The position numbers and the translations under genes are program-made. Shown piece by piece: positions 34,370 through 45,107 of a stretch of DNA of 64,000 bases. The stretch lies in NCBI GenBank assembly GCA_031308135.1, contig JAHLJT010004567.1, positions 37,026,389 to 37,090,388 on the forward strand, written 5' to 3'. The DNA is from Acheta domesticus. Lineage: Eukaryota; Arthropoda; Insecta; Orthoptera; Gryllidae. The notes under the pieces are model-generated. The model had not been told where the DNA came from, did not search any database, and saw only the letters and a list, made by a program, of their open reading frames with translations. Each line of letters starts with the position of its first letter. The stretch's first letter is position 1.

Positions 34370-34449
34370 CTAACATTGCAGGTTATTGTCATAGAATGCA
34401 TTCAAATGTAATTAATGTGAATGAATAAACATACAAATATTCAATAATA
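34370..34449 (+). repeat. 80-bp direct repeat, right copy
   Basis: Partner of 30107-30190. Its first bases overlap the hAT-3 target duplication, so hAT-3 inserted at the very edge of this repeat. Confidence 0.9.
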
Positions 34450-34699
34450 AGAAACCACACTATTTGTCAGGAACAAGCATTTTATCAGATAATGTCCGTT
34501 GGCTGCTCTGCGACGGATGTCACTGCAGCGCGCTAGTGTGTCACGGTCCGTATGCGTCCCTACTGTGCTCGACGGACACACTTTAACGACCGTATTTGAC
34601 GCTTGTGTATCGTTAGCCTATCGTTCAAGACAATGGGATATCTGTATAGTAACTGTGGCATTCCCTTTCATAAAATTGTCTTATTAAAATAATAATCAC

Positions 34700-34837
34700 T
34701 GTATTACCGTACCCGGGCAAAAGTTTGGAATTTTTTCGGCGTCTTCCTACAACTACAAAATTGAAGATAGAGATTTTTCCTCCAAATAAAATTGGTTCTC
34801 CAAAGTGAGTTCTTTTATTAAGGTCCTGTGCATTTTT
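34700..34837 (+). mobile_element. Helentron-like internal fragment
   Basis: A piece of the family interior (TTCGGCGTCTTCCTACAACT, then CCAAATAAAATTGG...TTAAGGTC). It lies directly before the 5' end of copy B, as in a head-to-tail array. Confidence 0.6.
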
Positions 34838-36055
34838 ACTTTCTCGTATACGTACATATATACGGAGTAATATACGTAGTATAGGGAAAGTTATGTAATG
34901 CGCGAAAAAATGGCGAAATTTCTGCAGAAAAAATTCGTTGCCGGGCCGTGATAACGAAAAAGTGGATAAATGCAGTTGCTAAATTAAGAAAAACTTTAAC
35001 ACATGGTGCAGCCAGAATCCCTGTTTTGTGGGGCCTTGATAGCGAAAATCCAATTGAAAGCGTCCGTCTGCCCGTCCGTCCGCCCATCCGTCCGGTGTAT
35101 GTGAACAACACTAGCGCCTAAACTATGCGTACAATAGTTTCCAAATTGAAGAAACGCCTGTCCATTTGGCCTGAGTCGAAGCTCTGCGATTCTGAAAAAC
35201 ATTCATTAATTTTTTGGGGGTACTTTACATGAAGACACCCGGATATTTTCGAAATTTTCTCAAAAAACTGCTTCAATGTTTTCGTTAAATTTCTTGCAAG
35301 AATAGAGTAAAATACACTTATTAAGATGGCATGTATCAGATTTTCACGGTTAACCCTCAATTTTCGAAAATTGGGAAAGTTTGAATCTTATTCGGTGTAT
35401 TTCTCAAACTACAAAATTGCAGGTAGAGATTTTTCCTTCAAATAAAATTTATTCTTTGTAGAGAGTTCTTTCTTTAAGGTCATGTACATTGTTTTGAAAA
35501 TTTTAGTAGTTTTCGCGCAATATTGCATGCAATACGTGCAATTTAAAAAAATACATAAACAAGATTTTCTCAAAAACGGCCCCAAACGTTTTCTTTTAAC
35601 TTTTGGTAGGGATAGTGCTAAATGTACACTATGAGATTACATAAAAGCCATATTGCTTTTTTTTCAAAAATTACAAAAATATAATTTTTTTTACTTGTAT
35701 CTCACGTCAATGTTTACATTAGCGGCGATTTTTTCACATTAATTTATTTATGAGTATATATGCTGTAAATAATGTCAAGTAAAGTTTCTCGAAAACTTAA
35801 TCTTTTCTGTGAAAACTTGCTCAAAATTTCGCATTTTCAGAAACGCTCAAACGCCATTTTCGCCAAAAATAGCACCAAATTTGTCTTCCAATTTTTCAAA
35901 CGGATAGTGCTAATTGCACTCTAATATGATGTAAAGTTCAATTTGTATTTTTTGGTTTTTTTTTTCCAAAAATTACACTAATGTAATTTTTTGAGTGATT
36001 TTTCACACCCTTAATATGCACGTTTTCTACAATTTGTAAACACTATTGTATTTGT
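34838..36055 (+). mobile_element. Helentron-like copy B, 5' part
   Basis: 5' motif ACTTTCTCGTATACG after a T-run, then the shared blocks in family order, up to CAATTTGTAAACACTATTGT. It is cut at 36055 by the RTE LINE and resumes at 52627. The two halves rejoin exactly in the order seen in copy A (32460-32770). Confidence 0.82.
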
Positions 36056-37661
36056 ATTGTATAAGTTGGGAACCAATATCGGATAGAATCATTACTGCAT
36101 GTTTTAAGGCCAGAATTAGAAATGTTAGCATAATTCTAAGATATGCTCCAACGAAAAATACAGACGAGCAAACCAAAAATAAATTCTACTCAAAGTTACA
36201 ACAAGTTTCACAAAACATACCAAAGAAAGATATGAAAATACTAATGGGAGATATGAACGCAAAAGTGGGAAAAGAAAATGAAGGTCTGGAACAAGTAATG
36301 GGAACGCATGAACTAGGAGAGAGAAATGAGGAGGATCACATTATTATCCGTTCCATGCAAGATTTGGTCCAAAATACTATTGAATAGAATAAAGAAAATT
36401 GAAAAAAACATACACCGAGAGCAAGCTGGGTTTCGTCCAGAGAAATCATGTATTGACCAGATTAACACCATGAGGATAATTATTGAACAGAGTGTAGAAT
36501 GGAGAAGCCGGATATATGCCGTCTTTCTTGATTTCCAGAAGGCATTTGATTCGTTATTGTTTCTGGACAGTATTAAGGAATCATAAGATACCTGAAGTGA
36601 TAATTGAACATATAAAACAACTATACGATGATTTTGGATGTTACGTAATGCACGAAGGGAGAATATCAGATAAAATAGAAGTAAAACAGGGAGTGAAACA
36701 GGGCTGCGTCCTGTCGCCTCTCCTATTTATTGCAGTGCTGGACGATGTGATGGAAAGAGTAACAACAAAGGAAAAAAGAGGCATTAGATGGGGTTTGACG
36801 GAAACTCTGGAAGACCTAGAGTATGCGGACGACATATGTCTTCTCTCTCAAAATTTTATGAACATGAAATCAAAGCTTAATGATATATGTGAGGAAGCAA
36901 AGAAAGCGGGTCTGTTAATTAATTGTAGTAAAACAAAATCTTTAAGAATAAATGCAAATGTTTAAGACACCTTTCAAATTAATCAGGAAGAAATAGAAAA
37001 TGTTCACTACGGTCCGATTAAAATAAGTTGGTGATTGACATTTGGGAATGGAAGCGAGTGACGTTCACAGTTTGCGTCCCACTGAGCACGTGTTCACGCG
37101 ACACGAAGATAAACACTCGAAATAAATACTTATTAAAGTGACGAAGTCATACACTTATATTGTATGAAGCTACAGCTTCAGAAGTGGAACTGTCAATCAC
37201 CAACTTATTTTAATCAGACCATAGTTTCAATATCTGGGGAGTATAATAACTGATGATGGAGGCGCAGATGAAGATGTTAAACAAAGAATCAACAAGGCAA
37301 ACGTTTGTTTTATACAATTAAGAGAAGTCTGAAAAAATAGGAATATTACCTTAAAAACAAAACTACGCATTTTCAACTCAAATGTAAAATCTGTGCTTTT
37401 ATACGGATCAGAAACTTGGAAAATAACCGGGAAAATAACACATAAATTACAAGTATTCATAAACCGATGTCTACGAAGAATCCTAAACATTATGTGGCCA
37501 CAAGTAATATTAAACGAAGAAATGTTGAAGGAAGCCAATGAAACATCAATTGCAATGCAAATAAAACGCAGAAAGTGGAACTGGATAGGACACACTTTAA
37601 GGAAACCCCGAAATTCAATTGAGAGAGAAGCACTATGTTGGAACCCACAAGGAAGTAGAAG
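36056..37661 (+). pseudogene. RTE-clade LINE, 5' part (endonuclease and reverse transcriptase)
   Basis: The endonuclease end includes YAPTKN..DEQ and ILMGDMNAKVG. A deletion near 36328 then jumps to the RT start (ITLLSVP.KI.SKILLNRI, REQAGFRPEKSCIDQI). Further motifs are FLDFQKAFDS, GVKQGCVLSPLLF and the catalytic LEYADDICLLSQ at about 36815-36850. A C-terminal LLYGSETWKI...WIGHTLRKP lies after a MITE insertion. Frameshifts near 36555 and stops make it dead. It is inserted into Helentron B with an 11-bp duplication ATTGTATTTGT (36045-36055; 52627-52637). It breaks at 37661 and continues at 52463. Confidence 0.9.
37010..37221. mobile_element. TA-flanked MITE (family K) inside the RTE LINE
   Basis: Inverted ends CGGTCCGATTAAAATAAG and TGGTCTGATTAAAATAAG, continuing into GTTGGTGATTGACA on both sides. 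It is flanked by TA on each side (37008-37009, 37222-37223), as for Tc1/mariner-type elements. 212 bp. Removing it with one TA restores the reading register of the LINE C-terminal region. A longer copy is at 60240-60632. Confidence 0.8.
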
Positions 37662-38121
37662 CATAGACTAAGGATGTATAGACCGCTCACTGCCAGCAGC
37701 AAAGACGTTAAGCTTTCAAGGTGACTCATTCAGAGATGGCACCACCGTCGCATTTAGTTCCGTAAAATGTGGTAACCGAGTAGAGTGCGCACAGGTCGCG
37801 ACTCTGCCCCCACTACCGATTTCACCCCTCCACCATTCACTGGCGGTATTTTCAAATTATTGAAACTATTACTGCCACAAGATCTTTCTACGGTATTTAC
37901 ATTTAGGGAGCACATGGTGGGCTGTTGCCCTAAGCGTGAGCACGCGGGACCTTCCGCCTACACTCTACCAATTAACTGCACCCCAACAATGACGTGATCC
38001 TGTGACCATAATTATTATAATCATGCGAGCACTTCTCTTATCCATTCATTGCAACGCTTTTTAAAAACAATATTATTTATCATATAGTGGTGAAGTGTCC
38101 TACGTTGCTCAAGCATTTATT

Positions 38122-38222
38122 AATCAGGGACTGAATATAAATTATCGTAATCTATGTTAAATTAATTTATTAAATAGGGACTGAATATAAATTATCGTAA
38201 TCTATATTAAATTAACATAATT
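38122..38222 (+). repeat. Tandem duplication, about 52 bp x 2
   Basis: AGGGACTGAATATAAATTATCG plus the following bases occur twice in a row with few differences. Confidence 0.9.
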
Positions 38223-38574
38223 TCCGTTTTACTTCTCACCAACAGGGACATCAATAATTGAAAAATATATTAACCCTTCGTTGCACGATTTTTTCTTTTA
38301 AGGTCAAACTTTTTGGGGAATAATTTGGATTGTGGAGATATTGGGAAAAATAAATAAAAAATTCTAATTTACATCTGTGTCGTAAAATTGAAATTTTTTG
38401 CTTCTTTGCATATATGCAAAGATGCACGTTAAGTTATACATTTTGCCTTTGCATGCAGCAATATTGTGGAATAGTGAATATGACACGTATAACAAAGTGC
38501 TTGCAGAAAAGTTTATAATAATAACCCAAAAGTTTATAATAATAGTAATTTTATTCGTTATCATATTATATCTT

Positions 38575-38640
38575 ATCTATTCAATCATTTATTATATATA
38601 TAATATAATTATATATATAATATAATTATATATATACATA
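38575..38640. repeat. AT-rich satellite-like stretch (TATAATATAAT)n
   Basis: Short tandem ATATATAATATAATT units followed by CATA repeats. Confidence 0.85.
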
Positions 38641-38650
38641 CATACATATA

Positions 38651-38723
38651 ATTTATTTGATTTTTACTATTTTTCATGATTACATGTTTTACATCATGAA
38701 AATTAGTAAAAATCAAATAAATT
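38651..38723. repeat. 31-bp inverted repeat (hairpin)
   Basis: AATTTATTTGATTTTTACTA + TTTTTCATGAT, an 11-12-nt loop, then its complement with about one mismatch. It directly follows a TA-rich microsatellite. Confidence 0.9.
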
Positions 38724-39336
38724 CAAACCCAATACGTAATCTCCAAAAACAATCCTGATGTCGCGGCACGATATATAATACAACTTCTCGAGCTTTATAC
38801 TTGGCACAAAAGCTTTGTACTGTAACATTTACTTATCATCTGGCAAAAACGTACATTGTTGGCAACAAGGAAGCGGCCAGGCTTCCAGATTTCAGTGGAA
38901 GAGATAAGACAAGAATAGAATGATCTCACGAAAGATATCTTCTCGAAAGGTTGGCCATGAGCAACAATCTCATTGAGTGTTCTCCGTACAACACCGCGAC
39001 CAATGGAGGCTCAATGCAAATTTACGTGCACCTTTGCAGATATGCAAAGTCCAAAAATCCCTCTTTAAAATTACAACTATAAACTGAAACTAGATTCCAA
39101 ATAATTCAATTCTTACAAAAAACTTCACTTTTAAACCACAAAAATTCCCATTCAATTAAAGTAATTAACAACCACAAAAAAATCAAAGTAGGGCGACAAG
39201 CACTCCCGGAGTGAACAACTACCGCAGTACAGTTTGCGAATGCTTACGGACGACATACAAGCCAGGTTTCTCCAAGGAGTTTAAGTCGAACGGAGTATAC
39301 GCTATATTAATTTTCGACCAGAGAAGTAAGTTCACT

Positions 39337-39463
39337 ATGTCTTCTGGAAGAAAATGTTCGTATGCCGATTGTGACAACAGTTATCGAAAACATCCAGGAA
39401 TAAGTTTTCATAAATTTCTAACAACGAATCCAGCTCTGTGTGAAAAATGGATTCTTCATTCTG
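39337..39463 (+). CDS. THAP-domain exon (probable P-like transposase first exon)
   Basis: ATG at 39337 gives MSSGRKCSYADC, then ISFHKFLTTNPALCEKWILH, ending at a consensus donor (CTG|GTAAGT). This is the first part of a THAP zinc finger: C-x4-C, the conserved F of the FHKF motif, and the W of CEKW. The later C-x2-H should be on the next exon, which I did not find. THAP domains bind DNA in P-element transposases (THAP9) and in many host factors. It lies 1.7 kb inside the P-like element, which supports a transposase. An in-frame upstream ATG exists at 39211, but nothing before 39337 looks conserved. Confidence 0.6.
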
Positions 39464-39645
39464 GTAAGTACTTATCATTCCTAAGAAGAAAATACTTATT
39501 TCGCTTACTAATATTTAAAAAACGACTCAGTTTATAATGAGACGCCGAATTATTTATTATTTAAATTAAGGCTAACTTTTAGTGCTAAATTGAACGTTTC
39601 GCACGCCGTGGAAGAATCGCTTTTACTAGTGACTGTCTAAAATAT

Positions 39646-39648
39646 ATA

Positions 39649-39706
<58 letters not shown>
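39646..39706. repeat. (TA)n microsatellite
   Basis: About 29 TA units, immediately before Helentron fragment G. Confidence 0.95.
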
Positions 39707-39709
<3 letters not shown>

Positions 39710-39711
39710 AA

Positions 39712-40740
39712 CTATTTTCACGTTCTCGCTACTGCTTACGCAGTATAAAGAAAGTATTGTAATGCTGCGGGGGAGAAAAACGAAAATCCCTATAAATAGT
39801 AAATTAATTTCTCTAACATGTTGTGTAATCAGAATTCATGTATTGTGGGTCCCTGAGACAGTAAAATCGATTGACGGCAAAACTGTCGTCACGTCCGTCC
39901 GTCTGTCTGTGAACAACGATAAACCGTAAGCAAGATTTTCATCAACGTTGATGTCCCCAATCGATCTGGCTGTTGTCGTGGCCCTTGCATTTGAAACTTA
40001 TATGTTAATTGTTATTTTTCCTTTGTTACACCTCAATATTTTTGACATTTAAATTATTGTATTACCAGATCAGCAGGCACATTGTGGCCCCTTCATCCGG
40101 TATAAACTGTAATACATAAAAATTACACATAAAATAACAAAAAGATAGTACAATATTAGATATATAAATTTAAAATAATAATATTAATAATAAAAATTTT
40201 TGATCAAATAATTCAAGTTGAATGTTATAATGCAGGGAGCAAAATCACCGTTCATAAATACGAATGATACTCCAACTCACAACACATATCCACAATAAAA
40301 TATGGATATTTTTATTGTAATATATAATATAATACATTTCAATTTTGAGGGTATTTTACCTAAAGCCCCTGGAATTATTTTTTTAATTTCTAAAAACTGC
40401 CGTCAAATGTTTTGGTCAAGGTCTAGTGGAGAAGATCTTAATTTTCTTTAAAAATCCCAAATTTTCGAAAATTGCAAAATCAATATTTTTAGGCGTCTTC
40501 CTACAACTACAATTAAGGAGAAAATTTATTTTCTTATTGAAACGTATTTATCGGAAAATATCTTCAAATGAGGCAACGTTCAATCTTTCGAAAACATGAG
40601 TATTTTTTGTGTAATTTTGCGTGAAACATAGGCAATTTTGAAATTTCAAGCAATTATCTTCTCAGAAATGGCTCCAATTTTTTCTTTCATTTTCTTCAAT
40701 TTTTTAAAATGTAGAACTAACAAATGCATTTCTTTTATTA
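39712..40740 (+). mobile_element. Helentron-like copy G (partial, interrupted)
   Basis: Family blocks AAAGTATTGTAATGCTGC, ATGTTGTGTAATCAGAATTC, GTCCGTCCGTCTGTCTGTG and CGATCTGGC up to about 40000. The interior resumes at about 40340 with TTGAGGGTATTTTACCTAAA and AGGCGTCTTCCTACAACTAC. The stretch between about 40010 and 40335 is foreign, AT-rich and unidentified. Both ends of the element are missing. Confidence 0.65.
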
Positions 40741-40752
40741 ATTCTACGTTAG

Positions 40753-41845
40753 GCGCGCATGGGTCTAGTAGACCCCTTTGCATTTTAAGAACACAATATC
40801 TCGCTGAGCCCTAGGTGTAAGATTATGAGTTCTGGTGACATCCAATGTAGAACGATTCTGCATCCGCTGGTGAGGTTACCCCAAGATAAGCTGGATGACG
40901 ATAGGTCACGTAGCTCGTCTTTCTGACCGCGCGCGACACGTGGGATTGCCAGACCCCACGCGCCGAAAGGCGTCACATACTGTTCGCAGAATTTCTCGGT
41001 GCCGTTGCGTTGCATTCCTCTCGCGCCAAATCTTTCGGGCATGATTCTTGTGTTCGTGTGTGAACGGAATATTCTCTCTGCACGACGTATATAGTTCTCA
41101 ATATGAGTGAATATGGTGATCTCCAAAATGCTGATAACTCCATGGTTTGTTACTCAAAGAAATTCAAAGATCCACAATTAATAGTCTTCCAGGAGAAATT
41201 CAACAAATGCGAACTAAATCCAGAAAACAAAAAATGAAAATACAATTTTATGGAACCACACAGTACAAAAAGAAAAATGTGTCAGCCTGTTACAAGGAAA
41301 AAAATTGTCGCCCAAAATATGCTTGTATAAAATGTGATAATTTCTTATGTTAATACAAACATCACCACTGTCACTTCATTGAAATTGGTTGATTTGGCCT
41401 TTTTCAATTTAAAAATTAGTTGTTATACTAAAAATAGTTATATATTTCATTATTATGTGACTATTTTCAATAATGAGAGAAATTTGTGCACCTCTTGTTG
41501 TAATTGACATGATTGTTTTGTTCGTAAGCATTTACTTCAATTGTACATGCGGAATTTCATACAAATCAATTTGTTGTGGAAGACTGGTATCTGTGGATTT
41601 TCTTTTTCTCCCGGCCGGTTTACATCTAGCATTACTGTCAATATTGATCCGAAGCCGGCGGTGGGGAAAATTTTACGTTCTGCCAAAAAGTACTTTTTAT
41701 GTAAAAATTCAATATTTTGTCACAAAAATTCAATCTTATTTTTTCGATGATCAGGAAACCCAGTTTTATATATGATACCGTGGATTTGTTAATTCAATTT
41801 CTTTTCAAAACATATATATCTTTTACCCAGGGTCAACAGCGAGGC
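40753..41845 (+). mobile_element. Decayed piggyBac-like element (tentative limits)
   Basis: GGGTCTAGTAGACCC near 40760 is a palindrome common near ends of insect piggyBac elements. The cysteine-rich transposase tail at 41270-41345 supports the family. A weak inverted match exists near 41830 (reverse complement TTAGCCTCGCTGTTGACCC). No TTAA pair is visible. A GC-richer block at 40930-41060 has an open minus-strand frame without similarity I recognise. Confidence 0.4.
41147..41353 (+). pseudogene. piggyBac transposase C-terminal zinc-ribbon remnant
   Basis: Ends ACYKEKNCRPKYACIKCDNF-LC. This fits the C-x(n)-C ... C-x2-C-x4-C tail of DDE_Tnp_1_7 (piggyBac) transposases. The frame stops directly after the last Cys. 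The expected His/Cys pair is readable just beyond the stop. The catalytic domain is absent. Confidence 0.55.
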
Positions 41846-42270
41846 TAACAAAACGATTTCTGAAAGGTGTCAACCCTCTATGAATATATCTGGAAATGAC
41901 GGAAAGAATATCGTCACTCTAAAGACAGTCGTACCAAAGGCACACATTTTTCGAAGTGGTGATCTCCAAACTTCTTATTATTTCAGGTCGCATCAACGAC
42001 TAGGTCATTAGCGACCATTATTGGATTTCACGTTATGGTGTGAGGATGAAACGATATGGTGATGATAGGGGGTGAAGGGACTAACACAGGGGCGTTCAAG
42101 CAGAGCAAATCGGCAGCGCGGAGCCGTGTTGTCAGCCGAGAGCGGGACACCAGAGCGCGAGCGTTGCGCGCCGGGCGATAACCTCTGGTACAGTGTCCCG
42201 GTAACTCCAGTCGCGGAAACATGGAAGACCACGCGAGCACTTCACAGACAAGAGCACCTACACCGACAAT

Positions 42271-42455
42271 TTTCAATGCAGTATGGGAAGAAAAGTATCT
42301 TTTCGCCGACTACGGCAGCTATGCCAAATGTTTAGTTTACATAAAGGGTTTCACGTGAAGAAGTTTAATTTGCAACGACATAATATCATGCTGATGAAAA
42401 TGACAAGTAGGCTGAAGAAGAACAAAAGGAAGTTTTCAATGTTCTGAAAAACAAT
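42271..42455 (+). pseudogene. hAT transposase N-terminal (BED-like) remnant
   Basis: Reads VWEEKYLFADYGSYAKCLV, then after a frameshift FHVKKFNLQRH. This is the W-x-x-x-Y-F...C-x2-C...N-x-x-R-H order of hAT BED fingers, with one zinc Cys lost. It is broken by a stop (TGA) and frameshift near 42355. Confidence 0.7.
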
Positions 42456-42624
42456 GCCTCACTAGAAGTAAGTTTTGGATGTATTTTGATGTTCTTATGT
42501 TGTTTTGGCAGTAAAATAACACAATACAAAAGAATTTAATTTCATTGCATACCGATACTACAACGTAAGCATTTAGGAAAAGAACTTCCTACAAAACCGT
42601 TTTCCAAAACTGCATCGGAATACT

Positions 42625-42820
42625 CCTCGATTGTTAAGTACGTTTGGATCAACATACAACTGTGAGCAATTTTTTGCTTCTTTGAAAATCTGTAAATCTC
42701 GAATGAGAAGTACAATTACAGATCACAATCGGAAATGCATGTTACGGCTCAATAGCACCATGCCATCTCTTCCAAATATAGAAAGTATATTGCGAAAAAA
42801 ACACTTAAAAGGTGTAATTA
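42625..42820 (+). pseudogene. hAT transposase dimerisation-domain remnant
   Basis: LLSTFGSTYNCEQFFASLK, then RMRSTITDHNRKCMLRL. It matches the FGSTYxCEQxFSxMK...RSRLTDEHLxxxLR pattern of ZBED/GTF2IRD2-related hAT proteins. Confidence 0.85.
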
Positions 42821-43014
42821 GAGTATTTGATTTTGCAATCAACTTCATTTTTTATGTTAATTTCCTTTACTTTTAGTATTTTTATTACTAGTTTATTTAT
42901 TAATATTTTTTGTGCAACCTTTATAATACTTTTCATATTCAGCAGCATGATAAATTGTGTAATGTCACCGCTATTAAATTTCTTTATGTTATTGAGCACT
43001 AGTTTTGAAACTAA

Positions 43015-43092
43015 ATATTTGGCATTGCCGGCACAATCTGCAAAAAGATACTTTTCTTCCCATGCTGCATTGCAAATTGTCGTGTTTTTAAT
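43015..43092 (-). repeat. Inverted copy of the hAT-4 BED segment
   Basis: Reverse complement matches 42262-42340 closely (CGACAATTTKCAATGCAG, then TGGGAAGAAAAGTATCTTTT). On the minus strand it reads AAWEEKYLFADCAGNAKYLV. Confidence 0.9.
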
Positions 43093-43100
43093 TTCCAAAT

Positions 43101-44090
43101 CACACTAATATGTTTATATCTAGTAACTGTTCCAATAAATGTTACAAAAGTATTTTACTGTTTTTTTCTGTCATAATATCCTTTCCCAGAGCAGTGAGAC
43201 TTTTTACAGCAGTGACTACTTGTCTACATTTTAAACTGTCAATAAATCTGATTTATTGAAATTGTTTATAATTTATTTACCCGCCTTCCTGTATGGACCT
43301 TTTCCAAGCATTAGAAAGTTTATATTGTGTTGCTATCGTAAGATCATCTCCTGTATTATTTCAGTAGAATACCTTTGGGTTCCGGCTCTCACACGCAACC
43401 GATCTTTATAAATGGGGCTCTAAAGAAAGAAAATTTCACGGAGACTTGACGAATTCCAGTGTGACTTTAAAAATGTGGATAATTTCTTTAAAAAAACGCA
43501 TCGAAATATTAATGTAAAATGCAACCCGCATCCCATATCAATCTATAAAGGCAAATAACTCATAAACAAAGCGTTTTAGAGCCTTAACAAGTAAAATTTT
43601 GAGGCCAAAGGTCTCAAAGAAACGTTTTTCACATCATAATCTACAAGATGAGACATTCCCCGATCCCTTCAATTCACTTTTCGGTTCTACGCTTCAATAC
43701 TATCAAGGCCACCTCAATATATCAGCCCTTCCTGCTGGTAGCAATTTTTGTGGCGACACGCTTAGAAGGCTTAGATTTGACAATCTTTATTTACGCTTTC
43801 TGTTAACACCGTAGTTTGTGCAGTCTGACGAGGTTTATTTGCATAATCATTAATTCAAGATTTGCTCTCCAACAACAACTGGAAGTACTATTATAGTTGC
43901 TTGATACCAATGAAGATTGTTTCTTTGCGTGTAGTGAAACCAATCAATTAAAGTTTTACCGGTGTCTGTAAGTGCTGTGTACCTAATTGAGAAGGCATGT
44001 GCACAGAGAAGAGTGAAGACTGTGTTTAACCTGTACCAGTATTTTTGTTACCATTCGAAGAAATTTTAAAGTCAGCGGGTTCAGACACAT
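43101..44090. other. Unassigned stretch within the P-like element
   Basis: No recognised gene or transposon end. An open frame at 43599-43814 has no similarity I know. Confidence 0.5.
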
Positions 44091-44442
44091 AGCTTTCTCA
44101 AAAGTAAAAAGTTTTTCTAATATTTTTGTGACTCACGAGAAGCTAAAAGTTAGCTGTCAAAGAATATTGAATAATTACTACAAATGTCTTTAAGGAAGTG
44201 CTGTGAATTGTTCCAAGAAAACTCTCCATGATACTGAATAAATATTTATTGAAAATTTATTTTAAACATCAATTGTATTGTTTTTCTATTATTTGATATT
44301 GTGTTAGTACAATGCAACTTACCTTTATATATTTTTAAGCAAATAAACACGTTTCATTAACTACTTCCCCTCTTAAAATGGAAATATAAGGATAGGGATC
44401 TAACATAGGGTCTAACATGTGAGAGTTCTCGCACGGGTACGC
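44091..44442 (+). repeat. 350-bp direct repeat, copy 1 (unknown family)
   Basis: Shares with 45108-45448 the ordered blocks TTTGTGACTnnCnAGnAAnC, GAATTGTTCC, TATTGAAAAT, GTCAATTGTATTGTT/CATCAATTGTATTGTT and GAGAGTTCTCG. It ends in CGGGTACGC. Confidence 0.85.
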
Positions 44443-45107
44443 GGAGGTAGTAGGGGAAAATTTGTGTATGACACAACATAAAGAACAAACGTTTTAAATT
44501 AGCTAAAGTAAAATAGCTTGAAATAAATGAAAAACAAAAATCAAATCGCGCCGGCCTACAATACTACGTGAATAAGTTAAAAAATTAAATAAATTAAAAA
44601 TTATAGAAAGAATAGGAGAAGTCACTCGACAACTACCAACATTCGCATTCCAAAGGCACGATTTAAATGTTGGTGGTGTCTGGAAGTATGTACATCAACG
44701 CCCAGCTGCGAACTCATATTGTTAATGATACACCGTTTGATATTAAACTCAAGGTGTCGGTTTGTTAAGATATTCAATATGCAAACATCGTTTGAGTGAC
44801 ATTCCCATGTACTGAAGTGAAGTCTAAGCCTACTAAATTGTTTCCAATGGTAACAAATTGTATTTAGTACTCATAAGTGAAAATATTAGTTTATTTATTG
44901 GCTCGGAATTGCTTTTCTTGAGGTACGTAAGAACGCTGAAAATAATCCAATACTTTTTATACACAAATAATTTTTCTATTTTAGCACCCTGAACTCTCTA
45001 AAACCTCCTCTGTTCCTCATACAAATCAAGGAAATTCAAATAATGTTGCAAAGAGTAGGGTTGTACTTGCTCGATCGGTATTACGCATTACTTAACTTTG
45101 CTTTGCT

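Larger units (their letters stand above)
30610..34619 (+). mobile_element. PIF/Harbinger-type element, interrupted by hAT-3
   Basis: Left end AGGCTAGCGACACACGAGCG; right end reverse complemented AGGCTAACGATACACAAGCG, 17 of 20 identical. GC-rich subterminal DNA follows on both sides. The frame at about 30836-30951 (see pseudogene entry) resembles Harbinger nucleases. No clear 3-bp TSD survives. hAT-3 is inserted at 31067. Confidence 0.65.
38270..39190. mobile_element. Possible piggyBac-type end and paired CTTTGCATATATGCAAAG motifs
   Basis: TTAACCCTTCGTTGCACG at about 38272 looks like a piggyBac left end. An internal palindrome CTTTGCATATATGCAAAG (near 38404) has an inverted, diverged partner at about 39034 (CTTTGCAGATATGCAAAG), each beside a GTGCACG/CGTGCAC-like block. 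No right TTAA end was found, so the call is tentative. Confidence 0.35.
42087..43100 (+). mobile_element. hAT-4 element, internally deleted with an inverted BED segment
   Basis: Left end CAGGGGCGTTCAAGCAGAGC with GC-rich subterminal DNA to about 42200. A BED-finger N-terminal segment follows (42271-42455), then after a deletion the C-terminal dimerisation domain (42625-42790). About 75 bp of the BED segment then reappear inverted at 43015-43092. The right terminal repeat and TSD were not found. The proteins resemble the ZBED/GTF2IRD2-type hAT branch (from memory). Confidence 0.72.

Noticed and set aside
40785..41126. 113-codon minus-strand frame
   Set aside because: Lies in a GC-richer block of a decayed element; no recognisable motif and opposite in strand to the piggyBac tail beside it.
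42008..42335. Overlapping frames on both strands in the GC-rich hAT-4 end
   Set aside because: They arise from GC-rich subterminal DNA of the transposon; the real coding remnant starts at about 42271 in another context.
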